A stretch of 64,000 bases of DNA from Rhodopirellula sp. P2 (GTDB lineage Bacteria; Planctomycetota; Planctomycetia; Pirellulales; Pirellulaceae): assembly GCF_028768465.1 (NCBI RefSeq), contig NZ_CP118225.1:4941001-5005000 (forward strand). The letters run 5' to 3'. Below, piece by piece: positions 33,060 to 41,788 of this stretch (positions are counted from its first letter, which is position 1; the number at the start of each line of letters is the position of its first letter). Made by a program: the position numbers and the translations under genes. The notes under the pieces are model-generated. The model searched no databases. It was not told where the DNA came from and worked only from the letters and a program-made list of their open reading frames with translations.

Positions 33060-34103
33060 ATGCCCTGCCCTGCCCCAATCCTCGCCCGCCGCCTCCATGG
33101 GGGAAAATTGTGTCTGCGCACAGACCGTGGACGCAATCTGAGCTGGAATCGCCCCATTCGTGAGGCATTCACGCTGGTGGAACTGCTGGTCGTGATCGCG
33201 ATCATCGCCATCTTGGTCGGGCTGCTTTTGCCCGCTGTGCAGGCCGCCCGTGAAGCGGCACGCAAGGTTCAGTGCAGCAACAACCTCAAAAACATTGGGC
33301 TGGCGCTTCACAATTACGAATCGGTCTATCGAACCTTGCCCTGGGGTGCCAAAGGCGGTTGGGGGCCAAGCTGGACCACTGACATCCTCGCATTTCTCGA
33401 ACAAACTCAGCTCGCCGAAATTGTTCCCTATGGCGAACGCGGGGGTGCCACGGGTGGATTGCCCGAAAGTGTCCGGTTCAGGCAACTCGCGACGGCGCCC
33501 GTGATGGTGTTTCGTTGCCCGTCTCAGCTTGGACCCACAGCACTGAGTCAACCGACCGACAAGATCGACGGTCGGGTTCGCAACACCTACCTTGGCAACG
33601 GGGGCAGCGATGTGAACTGGAACAATCATTCGATCTTCGGAACCACCGGTTTCGATCGTGGCAACGGCGTGTTCCGGGCCACTGATTTCTGCCACATCAC
33701 GTCGGCCGGAGATGTTTGCGACAACCGCCCCGATCAGAAGCCGATCAACTTTGCCGGCATTCTGGATGGACTCAGCAACACCCTGATGGTTGGCGAAACG
33801 AGATACATCGATCATCACGAGTGCGGAGTCTGCGACCACTTCATGCTCTATCACGAAGATTTCGACGCCCTGAACGGCCAGGATTTCTCAGAAGCCTTGT
33901 GCTCACTCCGCCAAGGGTTCAACTTGCGAGACGTCTCCAAAGATGACTTGCAAATGTCACTTGGAAGTTACCATCCAGGCGGGTTGCATTTGTTGATGTG
34001 CGACGGCTCCGTTCGATTCACATCCGATTCGCTGAACGAAGATGTCCGACACGCCATCGGCAGTCGCAACAATAAAGAAGTCCTGGACGCCGACGACTTC
34101 TGA
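33060..34103 (+). CDS. DUF1559 pilin-like protein
   Basis: The protein has the type IV pilin-like hydrophobic stretch FTLVELLVVIAIIAILVGLLLP starting at about residue 37, then AVQAAREAARKVQCSNNLKNIGLALHNYES, the signature of DUF1559. The C-terminal H-x9-DG-type motif of the family is present (YHPGGLHLLMCDGSVRF). These proteins are processed by prepilin peptidase and are very numerous in planctomycetes; their role is unclear. The residue before Phe is Ala (EAFTLVE) where Gly is usual, so cleavage may be poor or altered. The leader of 36 residues is long. The ATG at 33060 is preceded by no strong binding site, and GTG 33042 is an alternative. Confidence 0.9.
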   Translation: MPCPAPILARRLHGGKLCLRTDRGRNLSWNRPIREAFTLVELLVVIAIIAILVGLLLPAVQAAREAARKVQCSNNLKNIGLALHNYESVYRTLPWGAKGGWGPSWTTDILAFLEQTQLAEIVPYGERGGATGGLPESVRFRQLATAPVMVFRCPSQLGPTALSQPTDKIDGRVRNTYLGNGGSDVNWNNHSIFGTTGFDRGNGVFRATDFCHITSAGDVCDNRPDQKPINFAGILDGLSNTLMVGETRYIDHHECGVCDHFMLYHEDFDALNGQDFSEALCSLRQGFNLRDVSKDDLQMSLGSYHPGGLHLLMCDGSVRFTSDSLNEDVRHAIGSRNNKEVLDADDF

Positions 34104-34138
34104 GTTCGCAGTCTCAGCTGGACTCACTAGCCCCGTTG

Positions 34139-34258
34139 TAAGCAGGCACGCAGACGTCGTCGGATATGTGAGCCGTTTGGCGTTCGCCACGGTTCCCGCG
34201 CATAACCGGGGCGAACGCCCAAACGGCTCACGGGATTCAACCCCATCGTTCCTGCTTA
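34139..34258. repeat. Interspersed palindromic repeat, copy D (complete unit)
   Basis: The outer ends TAAGCAGG (34139-34146) and CCTGCTTA (34251-34258) are exact complements. Inside them GTGAGCCGTTTGGCGTTCGCC pairs with GGGCGAACGCCCAAACGGC and TCAC, giving a hairpin of about 65 bases. This is the only copy in the window with both arms and both ends. It looks like a miniature inverted-repeat element. Confidence 0.85.
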
Positions 34259-34282
34259 GCTGTCCAGCGTCGCGCCGTCGAA

Positions 34283-35161
34283 CTAGCGAAACCAGTGAGC
34301 CATCGCGGTCGCGTGCATTTGCTCATACGCGTTGACCGTCGTGGATTCGTTGACATCGGGACGCAAAAACTCCGCGATCATCTGATCGGTCTGCTCCACT
34401 TTGCTTTCAATCCGGTGCATCCACAACGACTTCAACACACCAACACTGTCGAATAGATCGGCACGCATCATCATCATCACGCTGTCCGCGACCGCCTGAT
34501 TCGCAGCCGGGAGCGAGGGTTGCTCGGCCACGTGCTTCTGGAATCCTTCCTTCATCGCCGCTCGGGTCAACCAGGCGACTGTTTCATGGGTGGGTGCCGT
34601 GCCGCATTCCCGAGCCGCATTGGCGTGTGACTGGGTCCGTGTGAGATCCATGCCATAGCGGGTCAATTCCGAATCATGGGCAGCGATGCTGCCGACCAGG
34701 ACATCGATCCAACGTTCCGTCACTCGCCGCAGACGATTCAGTCGCACCGCGTCGGTGACACTGCAACCACGACGATCCAGGATTGCCCACTGAACGCGGT
34801 TGCGAGCTTCCAGATGCGACAGATGAATGGCTTGCGTGATCGGCGAACACTCATCGGTGCCGTTTCGGCGATCGATGCCGTCCCCGATCGCTGCCACCAC
34901 ACGTGTCAATGCTTCGCTGGCCAAGATCTCTTCCAACACGCCCATGTGCTCGGTCCACCAGCAACGCATGCGGTAGAAGTCGCCTGTCGCTTTCACACGA
35001 TTGAATCTCGCCATGACTTGATGCCATAGATCCAAACGGTTTCGCGAGGCAGTCCAGTACCCCGCGATCGCTTCAGGTGAAATGGGACTGCGTTGCAACA
35101 GCATCGCTGGCCCATGGTAGGACAGGACGGAAGCAAGTTCGGTGAGCTGAACAACGTGCAT
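34283..35161 (-). CDS. Helical protein of unknown function
   Basis: From the ATG at 35161 the product has 292 residues, no signal peptide and a strongly helical character. It contains an N-terminal segment HVVQLTELASVLSYHGPAMLL, a central region with many Arg and Trp (RNRLDLWHQVMARFNRV, RMRCWWTEHMGVLEEIL), and a C-terminal helix AMAHWF. I cannot place it in a family, although planctomycete genomes often carry similar proteins of about 300 residues beginning with a helical bundle. The frame is open upstream to 35260 without a better start. It is the last gene of the minus-strand pair with the di-haem peroxidase, 302 bases apart. Confidence 0.7.
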   Translation of the reverse strand: MHVVQLTELASVLSYHGPAMLLQRSPISPEAIAGYWTASRNRLDLWHQVMARFNRVKATGDFYRMRCWWTEHMGVLEEILASEALTRVVAAIGDGIDRRNGTDECSPITQAIHLSHLEARNRVQWAILDRRGCSVTDAVRLNRLRRVTERWIDVLVGSIAAHDSELTRYGMDLTRTQSHANAARECGTAPTHETVAWLTRAAMKEGFQKHVAEQPSLPAANQAVADSVMMMMRADLFDSVGVLKSLWMHRIESKVEQTDQMIAEFLRPDVNESTTVNAYEQMHATAMAHWFR

Positions 35162-35463
35162 GCAGAAACACTGGGGAACAAGTCGAAAGACATCCGTGGT
35201 CGAACCGGAAACGGAATGCAGACTTTGCGCCGCGGACGGCACGGCCAGCAGGACTTTCACCGCAAGTCACCTTCAACAAGGCACTTACAAAAACAGAGAC
35301 GCCGAGTTGCCGACGCCACCACCGAGCCAACGTTGTAAAAACTCCACCTCCAGTGGAATCCTTGCAACATGTTTTGTTGTCGATCCGAGGACGCCTCGGG
35401 GGGGGCAGAACCTGCTATCACCAACAACCCGCGAAAAAACGGCGTCTCAAAGCCGCACGACCG

Positions 35464-36768
35464 CTACTTGCCAGAAGCCTGCACAAAGGGATCGCTCCAT
35501 TTCTCCTCGGTCAAAATCGTGCGGTCAGTCAGCGTTTTCAAGAACGCCACCAGCGCGACCTTGGGGACTTCCGGCAGCGCCATCCCGTTGGCGGCGAAGT
35601 CATCCAGACGTCCGTCCAGGTTCGGGTGCGGCTTGATGCTCCAGTTGTAGTGTTCGACCACCTCATCCAGCGTGCGGAATCGCCCGTCGTGCATGAACGG
35701 TCCGGTCAGCTCCACGTTCCTCAGAGACGGCGACTTGAAACGTCCGCGATCCATTGGGGCGTTGCTGATCGCTGCGACTCCCAAATCGACGTCTTCTGTG
35801 TCGGCGTCCACTCCGTTGACGGCGGGAGTTGTCATCGTGAAGAACGCCGCTTGGCGAGCCGGTCGTTTGGAGGAGTCGTAAGGTTCGTCTGGACGGTGCG
35901 GGTTGAACGGCAACGCGTTGCTCATGTGACACGAGGCACAGTTCCCTCGGAACAGGAACACCTGCTTGCCCAAGTTTTCCTGCTCAGTGAAATTTGGAAA
36001 CGGTCGGCGGTAGGATCCGGCTTGCGCAACCCCGATGTCATAGCGAGATTGAAACGAGACGATTGAACGCACGAACTGGGCCAAAGCCTTGGCGACCCGA
36101 TCCACGGTGACCTCCGGTGATCCAAACGCTTTGGCGAACAGCGGTGGGTAGATCGGATCCCCTGCCAACTGTGGGATCAACAGGTCCAGGTCATGTCCCA
36201 TTTCGATTGGGTTCTCAATCGGCATCAAGACCTGTTGTTCCAATGTGCGGGCGCGTTCATCCCAAAAGAATCGTCCGCGTTGATAGAAGCGAGCATTGAC
36301 GAGGCTCATCGAGTTGCGAGGCACTTTCTGGCCGTCGAATCCAACGCTCAGTGGTTCATCATCGGTGAAGGACAATTCTTGTTTGTGGCACGAGGCGCAC
36401 GAGACGGTGGCATTGGCCGACAGGGTTTTGTCGTAAAACAGGACTCGCCCCAGCGTCGCGCCGTCATCCGTCATCGGATTGTCGGCCGGCGTGTTGTCAA
36501 AGCGTTCCACCGCGGACCGAAAATGTTCTGGCCAATCGATGTCGCTGTAGTTGAACGGTGTCTCCGGCAGATTCAACTGGCGTGCGTCATCGGCCGTCGA
36601 TTCCTCGACCGACGCAGGTTCCGCAGCGGAGCAACCTGAATCACGGGCTCCAATCGGGATGGCCCCCAGAACCGTCAACCAGCATCCCAGGGCCACCCCT
36701 GCAGCCACCCTGCCCCGCCACGTTCGCGAAGCAGTCCGTCCGATAGTCAGATTCGACATGATTGGCAT
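35464..36768 (-). CDS. Di-haem cytochrome c peroxidase / MauG-like protein
   Basis: The 434-residue protein has an export signal (RVAAGVALGCWLTVLGAIPIG) and two c-type haem motifs, CASCH at about 124-128 and again at 277-281. Family motifs LGRVLFYDKTLSANATVSCASCHK, RNSMSLVNARF, FFWDERARTLEQQ and the C-terminal RFKSPSLRNVELTGPFMHDGRF are all present. Bacterial cytochrome c peroxidases reduce hydrogen peroxide in the periplasm, while MauG-like members oxidise protein residues. Planctomycetes have many copies, and their substrates are seldom known. The protein may start at ATG 36768 or ATG 36759. A small acidic spacer (ASVEESTADD) follows the signal. Confidence 0.92.
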   Translation of the reverse strand: MPIMSNLTIGRTASRTWRGRVAAGVALGCWLTVLGAIPIGARDSGCSAAEPASVEESTADDARQLNLPETPFNYSDIDWPEHFRSAVERFDNTPADNPMTDDGATLGRVLFYDKTLSANATVSCASCHKQELSFTDDEPLSVGFDGQKVPRNSMSLVNARFYQRGRFFWDERARTLEQQVLMPIENPIEMGHDLDLLIPQLAGDPIYPPLFAKAFGSPEVTVDRVAKALAQFVRSIVSFQSRYDIGVAQAGSYRRPFPNFTEQENLGKQVFLFRGNCASCHMSNALPFNPHRPDEPYDSSKRPARQAAFFTMTTPAVNGVDADTEDVDLGVAAISNAPMDRGRFKSPSLRNVELTGPFMHDGRFRTLDEVVEHYNWSIKPHPNLDGRLDDFAANGMALPEVPKVALVAFLKTLTDRTILTEEKWSDPFVQASGK

Positions 36769-36954
36769 CGTGGCGTGTCTCGGGAAGGCAGAAAATGAAT
36801 GGCATCAGTTTAGCATTTCCGCAGAGAATGAAAGCCACGGCGGTGACTGCCCTGCCCTGCCCCGGCGGCATCCGTGTCCTGCCGTCGCCGTGGTGGGTTG
36901 AGATCCGGCCGAATCAGGCCCTGAGCCGGAACAAACTCGGGGTCGATGGAAATT

Positions 36955-36964
36955 GGGGGGGGGG
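36955..36964. repeat. Ten-base G homopolymer upstream of dnaE
   Basis: A run of ten G lies 136 bases before the dnaE start in a non-coding gap. It is a site for slippage and for sequencing error. Confidence 0.9.
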
Positions 36965-37099
36965 CGTCGAACTCTCCGGGCCAGCGAATTGCCTTGCAAA
37001 ACTGGGCGAACGTGGCAATCGAAAAATGCGAGTTTCTCTCTCGTGCCTGAACGGGTACAAACGTTGGCTGACGCGCCCCCTCGAAAAGGATTTTGCTGA

Positions 37100-40000
37100 A
37101 TGTCGGATACGATTATCGCCCCAGAAATGAAAATTGAAGCGGCGACGGAAATGCCGGACGCCAAACCGTTTGTTCACCTGCATTGCCACAGCCACTACAG
37201 CTTGCTCGATGGGGCCGGTGATATCGGCAAGTTGGTCAACCGCGCCGTTGAACACGGGATGAATGCGCTGGCGTTGACCGACCACGGCAACTTGCACGGG
37301 GCGCTTGAGTTCTATCGCAAGGCGAAGGACGCGGGCATCAATCCGATCATCGGTTATGAAGCTTACATCGCACCGGGGAGTCGGTTTGACAAAGGCGGTG
37401 CCCGCAGCAGCAAAGCGGCCAGCTATCACTTGACTCTGTTGGCACAAAACCGAACCGGTTTCAAAAACCTGATCAAGCTCGCCTCGGCCGCTTCGCTAGA
37501 AGGCTTCTACTTCAAGCCTCGAATCGACAAAGAAATCCTCGAGAAGCACAGCGAAGGCATCGTTTGCTTGTCCGGTTGCGTCAGCAGCGAATTCAGCCGC
37601 GCGATTCTGAAGGGAATCGAAACCAAAGAACACGAAGAAGAAGCCAAGAAGATCGCGGGCTGGTTTCACAAAGTCTTCGGCGATCGTTACTTCATCGAGA
37701 TCATGAACAATGATGTCGACATCCAGCGCACCCAACTCGAAGGTGCGGTGGACATCGCCAACAAGATGGGTCTGCCTTTGGTCGCGACCAGTGATTGCCA
37801 CTACGTCAATCAAGAAGACGCGGAAGCCCAGGACATCATGTTGTGCATCAACACCGGGCGATTCCGCACGGACAACACGCGAATGAAGATGGAGAACGAC
37901 CAGTTCTTTCTTCGCAGTCCACAACAGATGTACGAGAAGTTTCCGGGACTGGAAGACGCGGTCGGTCGTAGCCAGCAGATCGCTGACACGGTGGACATTG
38001 AACTCGAATTCAACAAGTACTTTTTCCCCAGCTTCCCCTGCCCTGATGAACTGACGCCGCTGGACTACCTGCGGAAGTTGTGCGAACAGGGACTGATGGA
38101 ACGTTACGAGGGCGATGACGAACGCATCGTCGACGGCAAGCTTTCCGACGAGGTCATGGCCCGCCTCGATCGCGAATTGGGCGTGATCGAAAAGCTCAAC
38201 TACCCAACGTACTTCTTGATCGTGTGGGACTTCGTCAACCACGCTCGCGACGTCGGCATCAGCGCGACCGCTCGGGGTTCCGGGGTGGGTGCGATCGTGT
38301 GCTACGCGCTGTACATGTCTCACGTTTGTCCGCTGCGTTATGACTTGTTGTTCGAAAGATTCCTCGATGAATCTCGAACCGAGCCACCCGATATCGACAT
38401 CGACTTCGAAAAGGAACGTCGACTCGAAGTCATTGACTATGTGAAAGAGCGTTACGGCAGCGAAATGGTCTGCCAGATTGGAACGTTCGGTACGCTGGCA
38501 GCCAAGGCAGCCATCAAGGACACCGGGCGTGCGCTTGGAATCCCGCTGTCTCGCGTCAACCAAATCACCGAGTTGGTCCCGGACGAGCTGAAGATCACCA
38601 TCGCGAAGTCGCTCGACAAGAGCGCTGACCTGAAGATGATCTACGACGGCGACCCGGAGATCCGCGAGTTGCTCGACCTGGCGATGAAGATCGAGGGACT
38701 GGCTCGCAACGTTGGCACGCACGCCGCGGCGGTGGTCATCGCCGACCAACCGCTGACCGAGTATGTGCCGCTGGGGCGGGTGCCTGGAAAGCAGGATGTG
38801 ATCACCCAATGGGCGATGGTGGATGTTGAAGCATCCGGGTTGCTCAAGATGGATTTCCTCGGGCTTCGCAACCTGACAATCATGTCGCGAACGGTGAAGT
38901 TGGTCGAGCAAACGACCGGCAAAACCATTGACCCTTTGAAGTTCCCATTGGACGACAAACCCTCCTATGCCCTGCTGCAACGCGGGGAAACCAAGGGCGT
39001 CTTCCAGCTCGAATCAGGCGGCATTCGCGATCTGCTTCAGCGAATGAAGCCCGACACGTTCAACGACATCATCGCGACCGCCGCCTTGTATCGCCCCGGT
39101 CCGCTGGAAGGCGGGATGGTCGACGACTACGTCAACATCAAACACGGTCGGCAACAACCGGAGTACAAACACCCGGTCTTGAAAGAGATCTTGGAAGAGA
39201 CCAACTCGATCATGGTCTACCAAGAACAGGTGATGCGGATTCTCAACCGCCTCGGGGACGTGCCGCTGGCCAAAGCGTACACGTGCATCAAGGCGATCAG
39301 TAAAAAGAAGCAGTCTTTGATCGATGCCAACCACGATGTCTTCATCGCTGGTTCGATCCGCAATGGGTTGGCAGAAAAAGACGCGGAAGACATTTGGAAT
39401 CTGATCGTCAAGTTCGCTGGCTACGGGTTCAACAAGTCGCACTCCACTGCGTACGCGTTGATTGCCTACCAAACCGCGTATTTGAAAGCCCACTACCCCG
39501 TCGAGTTCATGGCGGCGTTGTTGTCCAGCGACATCTCGGGCCGAAACTTCAAACGCAAAGATGCTCTGATCGAGCACATGGAGGACTGCGATCGGATGGG
39601 CATTGAGGTGTTGCCACCCAATGTCAATCTATCTGACGCGGACTTTGGAGTGTTTGAGGGCAAGATCCCCTTCGCTCTGTCTGCGATCAAGGCCTGTGGT
39701 GGCTCCACCGCGATCAGCATTGAAGAGGAACGCAAAAAGAACGGGCCCTACAAAGACATCTTTGATTTTTGTGAACGAGTCGACCCGCACGACTGCAATC
39801 GCAGTGCGATCGAAACGTTGATCAAAGCCGGTGCCTTTGATTGCTTCGGTGCCAAACGAAGTCAATTGGCCTCCGTGCTCGAACGGGCCATGCAGGCCGG
39901 TGCGAAAGTACAAGCCGACAAAAAAACCGGGCAAGCCAGCTTCTTCGACGCCTTCGATGAAGACGAAGAGGAGGACTCCGACGGTGATTCCAGTGCGGCA

Positions 40001-40699
40001 ACACCGTTGCCGGACATCGAAGAATGGCCTGATCGCGAAAAACTGTTGGCTGAAAAAGAAGTTCTGGGCTACTACTTGGACAGTCACCCGTTGGCCGAGT
40101 TTGAAAACAAGCTGGCGACGTTCCGTACCCACACCACCGAATCCATGGCGGATTGCAAAGACCGCGATGAAGTCATCGTGGGCGGAATGATCAGCAGCAT
40201 CAAAATTGCTCACACGAAGAACCCCAAGCCAGGGGCGCCCAGCAAGTACGCGAACTTTGACTTGGAAGACATGGCCGGCAGCGTACGCTGCATCTGCTGG
40301 CCGAAAGGTTTCGCCGTGTGTGGCGAACGCATCCAACCCGATGCCGTCGTTCTGGCAAAGGCCAAGGTCGACCGTCGCGGCGGTGGCGATGAAATCAATC
40401 TGATCATCGACGAATTGACACCGCTGGACGAACTGGATTCACGCTACACGCATGGCATCCGCATTCGTCTGGACGAGGCCGAACACGATGAGAAAACGGT
40501 TTCCAACGTTCGCGAAATCGTCCGCGGCTACCCAGGCAACAAGGATTTGTTGTTGGCGATGCAGTTGTGCGAAGGCGAGACGGTGCACTTCAAGGCCGAT
40601 AAATTCCGCGTCGACATCACCCCTCAACTCCGCGAGCGGCTGGACGACTTGCTCGGAACCGGGCACTACAAGTTGCTGATGAGCAAACCGCAACGCTGA
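37100..40699 (+). CDS. dnaE: DNA polymerase III subunit alpha
   Basis: The 1199-residue protein has the PHP domain at the N-terminus (HLHCHSHYSLLDG about 22-34, ALTDHGNLHGALEFY), the polymerase palm with ARGSGVGAIVCYAL and the catalytic Asp motif PDIDIDFEKERR (about 430), the fingers (NVGTHAAAVVIAD, MVYQEQVMRILN, GYGFNKSHSTAYALIAYQTAYLKAHYP), a helix-hairpin-helix region (ALIKAGAFDCFG type) and an OB-fold (EVIVGGMISSIKIAHTK). It is the replicative polymerase of the chromosome. The length fits DnaE1. A Glu/Asp-rich linker (DEDEEEDSDGD) sits near 955. AAGGA nine bases before the ATG supports the start. Confidence 0.97.
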   Translation: MSDTIIAPEMKIEAATEMPDAKPFVHLHCHSHYSLLDGAGDIGKLVNRAVEHGMNALALTDHGNLHGALEFYRKAKDAGINPIIGYEAYIAPGSRFDKGGARSSKAASYHLTLLAQNRTGFKNLIKLASAASLEGFYFKPRIDKEILEKHSEGIVCLSGCVSSEFSRAILKGIETKEHEEEAKKIAGWFHKVFGDRYFIEIMNNDVDIQRTQLEGAVDIANKMGLPLVATSDCHYVNQEDAEAQDIMLCINTGRFRTDNTRMKMENDQFFLRSPQQMYEKFPGLEDAVGRSQQIADTVDIELEFNKYFFPSFPCPDELTPLDYLRKLCEQGLMERYEGDDERIVDGKLSDEVMARLDRELGVIEKLNYPTYFLIVWDFVNHARDVGISATARGSGVGAIVCYALYMSHVCPLRYDLLFERFLDESRTEPPDIDIDFEKERRLEVIDYVKERYGSEMVCQIGTFGTLAAKAAIKDTGRALGIPLSRVNQITELVPDELKITIAKSLDKSADLKMIYDGDPEIRELLDLAMKIEGLARNVGTHAAAVVIADQPLTEYVPLGRVPGKQDVITQWAMVDVEASGLLKMDFLGLRNLTIMSRTVKLVEQTTGKTIDPLKFPLDDKPSYALLQRGETKGVFQLESGGIRDLLQRMKPDTFNDIIATAALYRPGPLEGGMVDDYVNIKHGRQQPEYKHPVLKEILEETNSIMVYQEQVMRILNRLGDVPLAKAYTCIKAISKKKQSLIDANHDVFIAGSIRNGLAEKDAEDIWNLIVKFAGYGFNKSHSTAYALIAYQTAYLKAHYPVEFMAALLSSDISGRNFKRKDALIEHMEDCDRMGIEVLPPNVNLSDADFGVFEGKIPFALSAIKACGGSTAISIEEERKKNGPYKDIFDFCERVDPHDCNRSAIETLIKAGAFDCFGAKRSQLASVLERAMQAGAKVQADKKTGQASFFDAFDEDEEEDSDGDSSAATPLPDIEEWPDREKLLAEKEVLGYYLDSHPLAEFENKLATFRTHTTESMADCKDRDEVIVGGMISSIKIAHTKNPKPGAPSKYANFDLEDMAGSVRCICWPKGFAVCGERIQPDAVVLAKAKVDRRGGGDEINLIIDELTPLDELDSRYTHGIRIRLDEAEHDEKTVSNVREIVRGYPGNKDLLLAMQLCEGETVHFKADKFRVDITPQLRERLDDLLGTGHYKLLMSKPQR

Positions 40700-40723
40700 G
40701 TGCCGAGGCCCTGTGACCCTGAA

Positions 40724-40755
40724 AACGCGGGAACCGACGGTTCGGTTCCCGCGTT
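40724..40755. terminator. Hairpin between convergent genes, probable bidirectional terminator
   Basis: AACGCGGGAACCG pairs exactly with CGGTTCCCGCGTT across six bases. It lies 25 bases after dnaE and 32 bases from the end of the convergent gene. There is no long T-run, so function as a terminator is inferred from position and stem strength. Confidence 0.65.
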
Positions 40756-40786
40756 CGGAAATCTCAGCTGGGCAACTCATCCCTGC

Positions 40787-41332
40787 TCATGCGTCCTCTT
40801 TCTGCTTGCCCTTCCCTTTTCCCTTTCCTTTGCCTTTGCCCTTCCCGTTGCGAGCTTCTTTGGCAGCGGTCATTTGCTTGCGGGCTTGTTCGGGCAACGC
40901 GGCCATCTGCTCGGGGGTTAGCATCCCCGCCACTGCAACTCGCAGTGCTTTCGCCGCTTTCTGCTGCTTGGCGATCCAAGTCTGTTCTTCTTCGCTGAAG
41001 CCTTCCTTCAACTTGGCGGCCATTTCTTTCCCCTTCAGGCCAGCCTCACGCGCCGCTTTTTGAGCCTCGGTGCGTTTCTTCATCAACTCGGGGGTCAGCC
41101 CCTCCTCCTTCAATTCCTTCATTTGGGCGACGAAGCTCGTTTTGGCTTCGTTCCACTTCGCTTTTTGCTCGTCAGTCAACTCGACTGTTTCAAGCGTCTT
41201 GCTGAGGTTCTGGGCCATCCAAGCGCCAGCAGCTCGGTTTCCAGCTCGCTTTTTCTTTGCTTCGGGTTTGTCATCCGCCGTCGCCGAAGCAGCCAAACAA
41301 GCAATCAAGGCCAACGCAATCAGGTGTTTCAT
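40787..41332 (-). CDS. Small secreted helical protein with Gly-Lys tail
   Basis: From the ATG at 41332 the product has 181 residues: a signal peptide (HLIALALIACLAASATAD), a charged helical region (ELTDEQKAKWNEAKTSFVAQMKEL, GKEMAAKLKEGFSEEEQTWI, MLTPEQMAALPEQARKQM) and a tail of alternating Gly and Lys (GKGKGKGKGKGKGK) ending QKEDA. The repeated LT-x-EQ pattern followed by basic helices recalls Spy/CpxP-like periplasmic chaperones, but that is only a resemblance. The tail is coded by a CTTGCC/CTTTCC-type repeat at about 40803-40860 that may vary in length. TCGGAGAAA before the ATG is a good binding site. The upstream open frame is not used. Confidence 0.8.
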   Translation of the reverse strand: MKHLIALALIACLAASATADDKPEAKKKRAGNRAAGAWMAQNLSKTLETVELTDEQKAKWNEAKTSFVAQMKELKEEGLTPELMKKRTEAQKAAREAGLKGKEMAAKLKEGFSEEEQTWIAKQQKAAKALRVAVAGMLTPEQMAALPEQARKQMTAAKEARNGKGKGKGKGKGKGKQKEDA

Positions 41333-41788
41333 CCGAGTTTCTCCGAGAGGGGAAGGGTTGTTGGGGAGGATTTTACCCTCACCGAGCCTCAGCGGGGCCA
41401 TCCATTCCTCAAAACCGCTCCAAGCGGACACGAATTTCTCTCTGGAGTGAGCTGGGAGACGCCTCAAAAGCATTCGGGAACTTTTCTGTCTCATTTTGCA
41501 TCCAACGCCAGGTGAAAGTCACTGAAACCGGATGACCGTCACGACCGTCACGCAGCGACATAAACCCTGCCATAACAGCGTTTTTCGTTGCTTTGCGAGG
41601 CACCCCAAGTAAACTCGACCCCCGCGGCAAAGCCCTTCTTACGCAGCCGCTGCACCTTACCCAAACTGCCAAAAACGAGAGTTTCCTCTGACTTTGGCAT
41701 CCATTTTTGCAACTTCCCCCGCATCCTGCTCCGCCGCCGACCAGCCCCAAATTGGTTTGCCACGAGCGGCACGACGAGGCCAACACTG
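41333..41788. other. Intergenic region before the giant gene, no gene
   Basis: No gene is supported; frames here are short or lack any start signal. The giant gene's frame is open back to 41588, but the residues there do not look like the family's N-terminus. A direct repeat GACCGTCACGACCGTCACG is at about 41531-41549. Confidence 0.4.

Noticed and set aside
41588-41788. Earlier start of the giant gene
   Set aside because: The extra residues have no LEPR-XLL-family character and no start signal; the family normally begins shortly before the Arg-rich segment.
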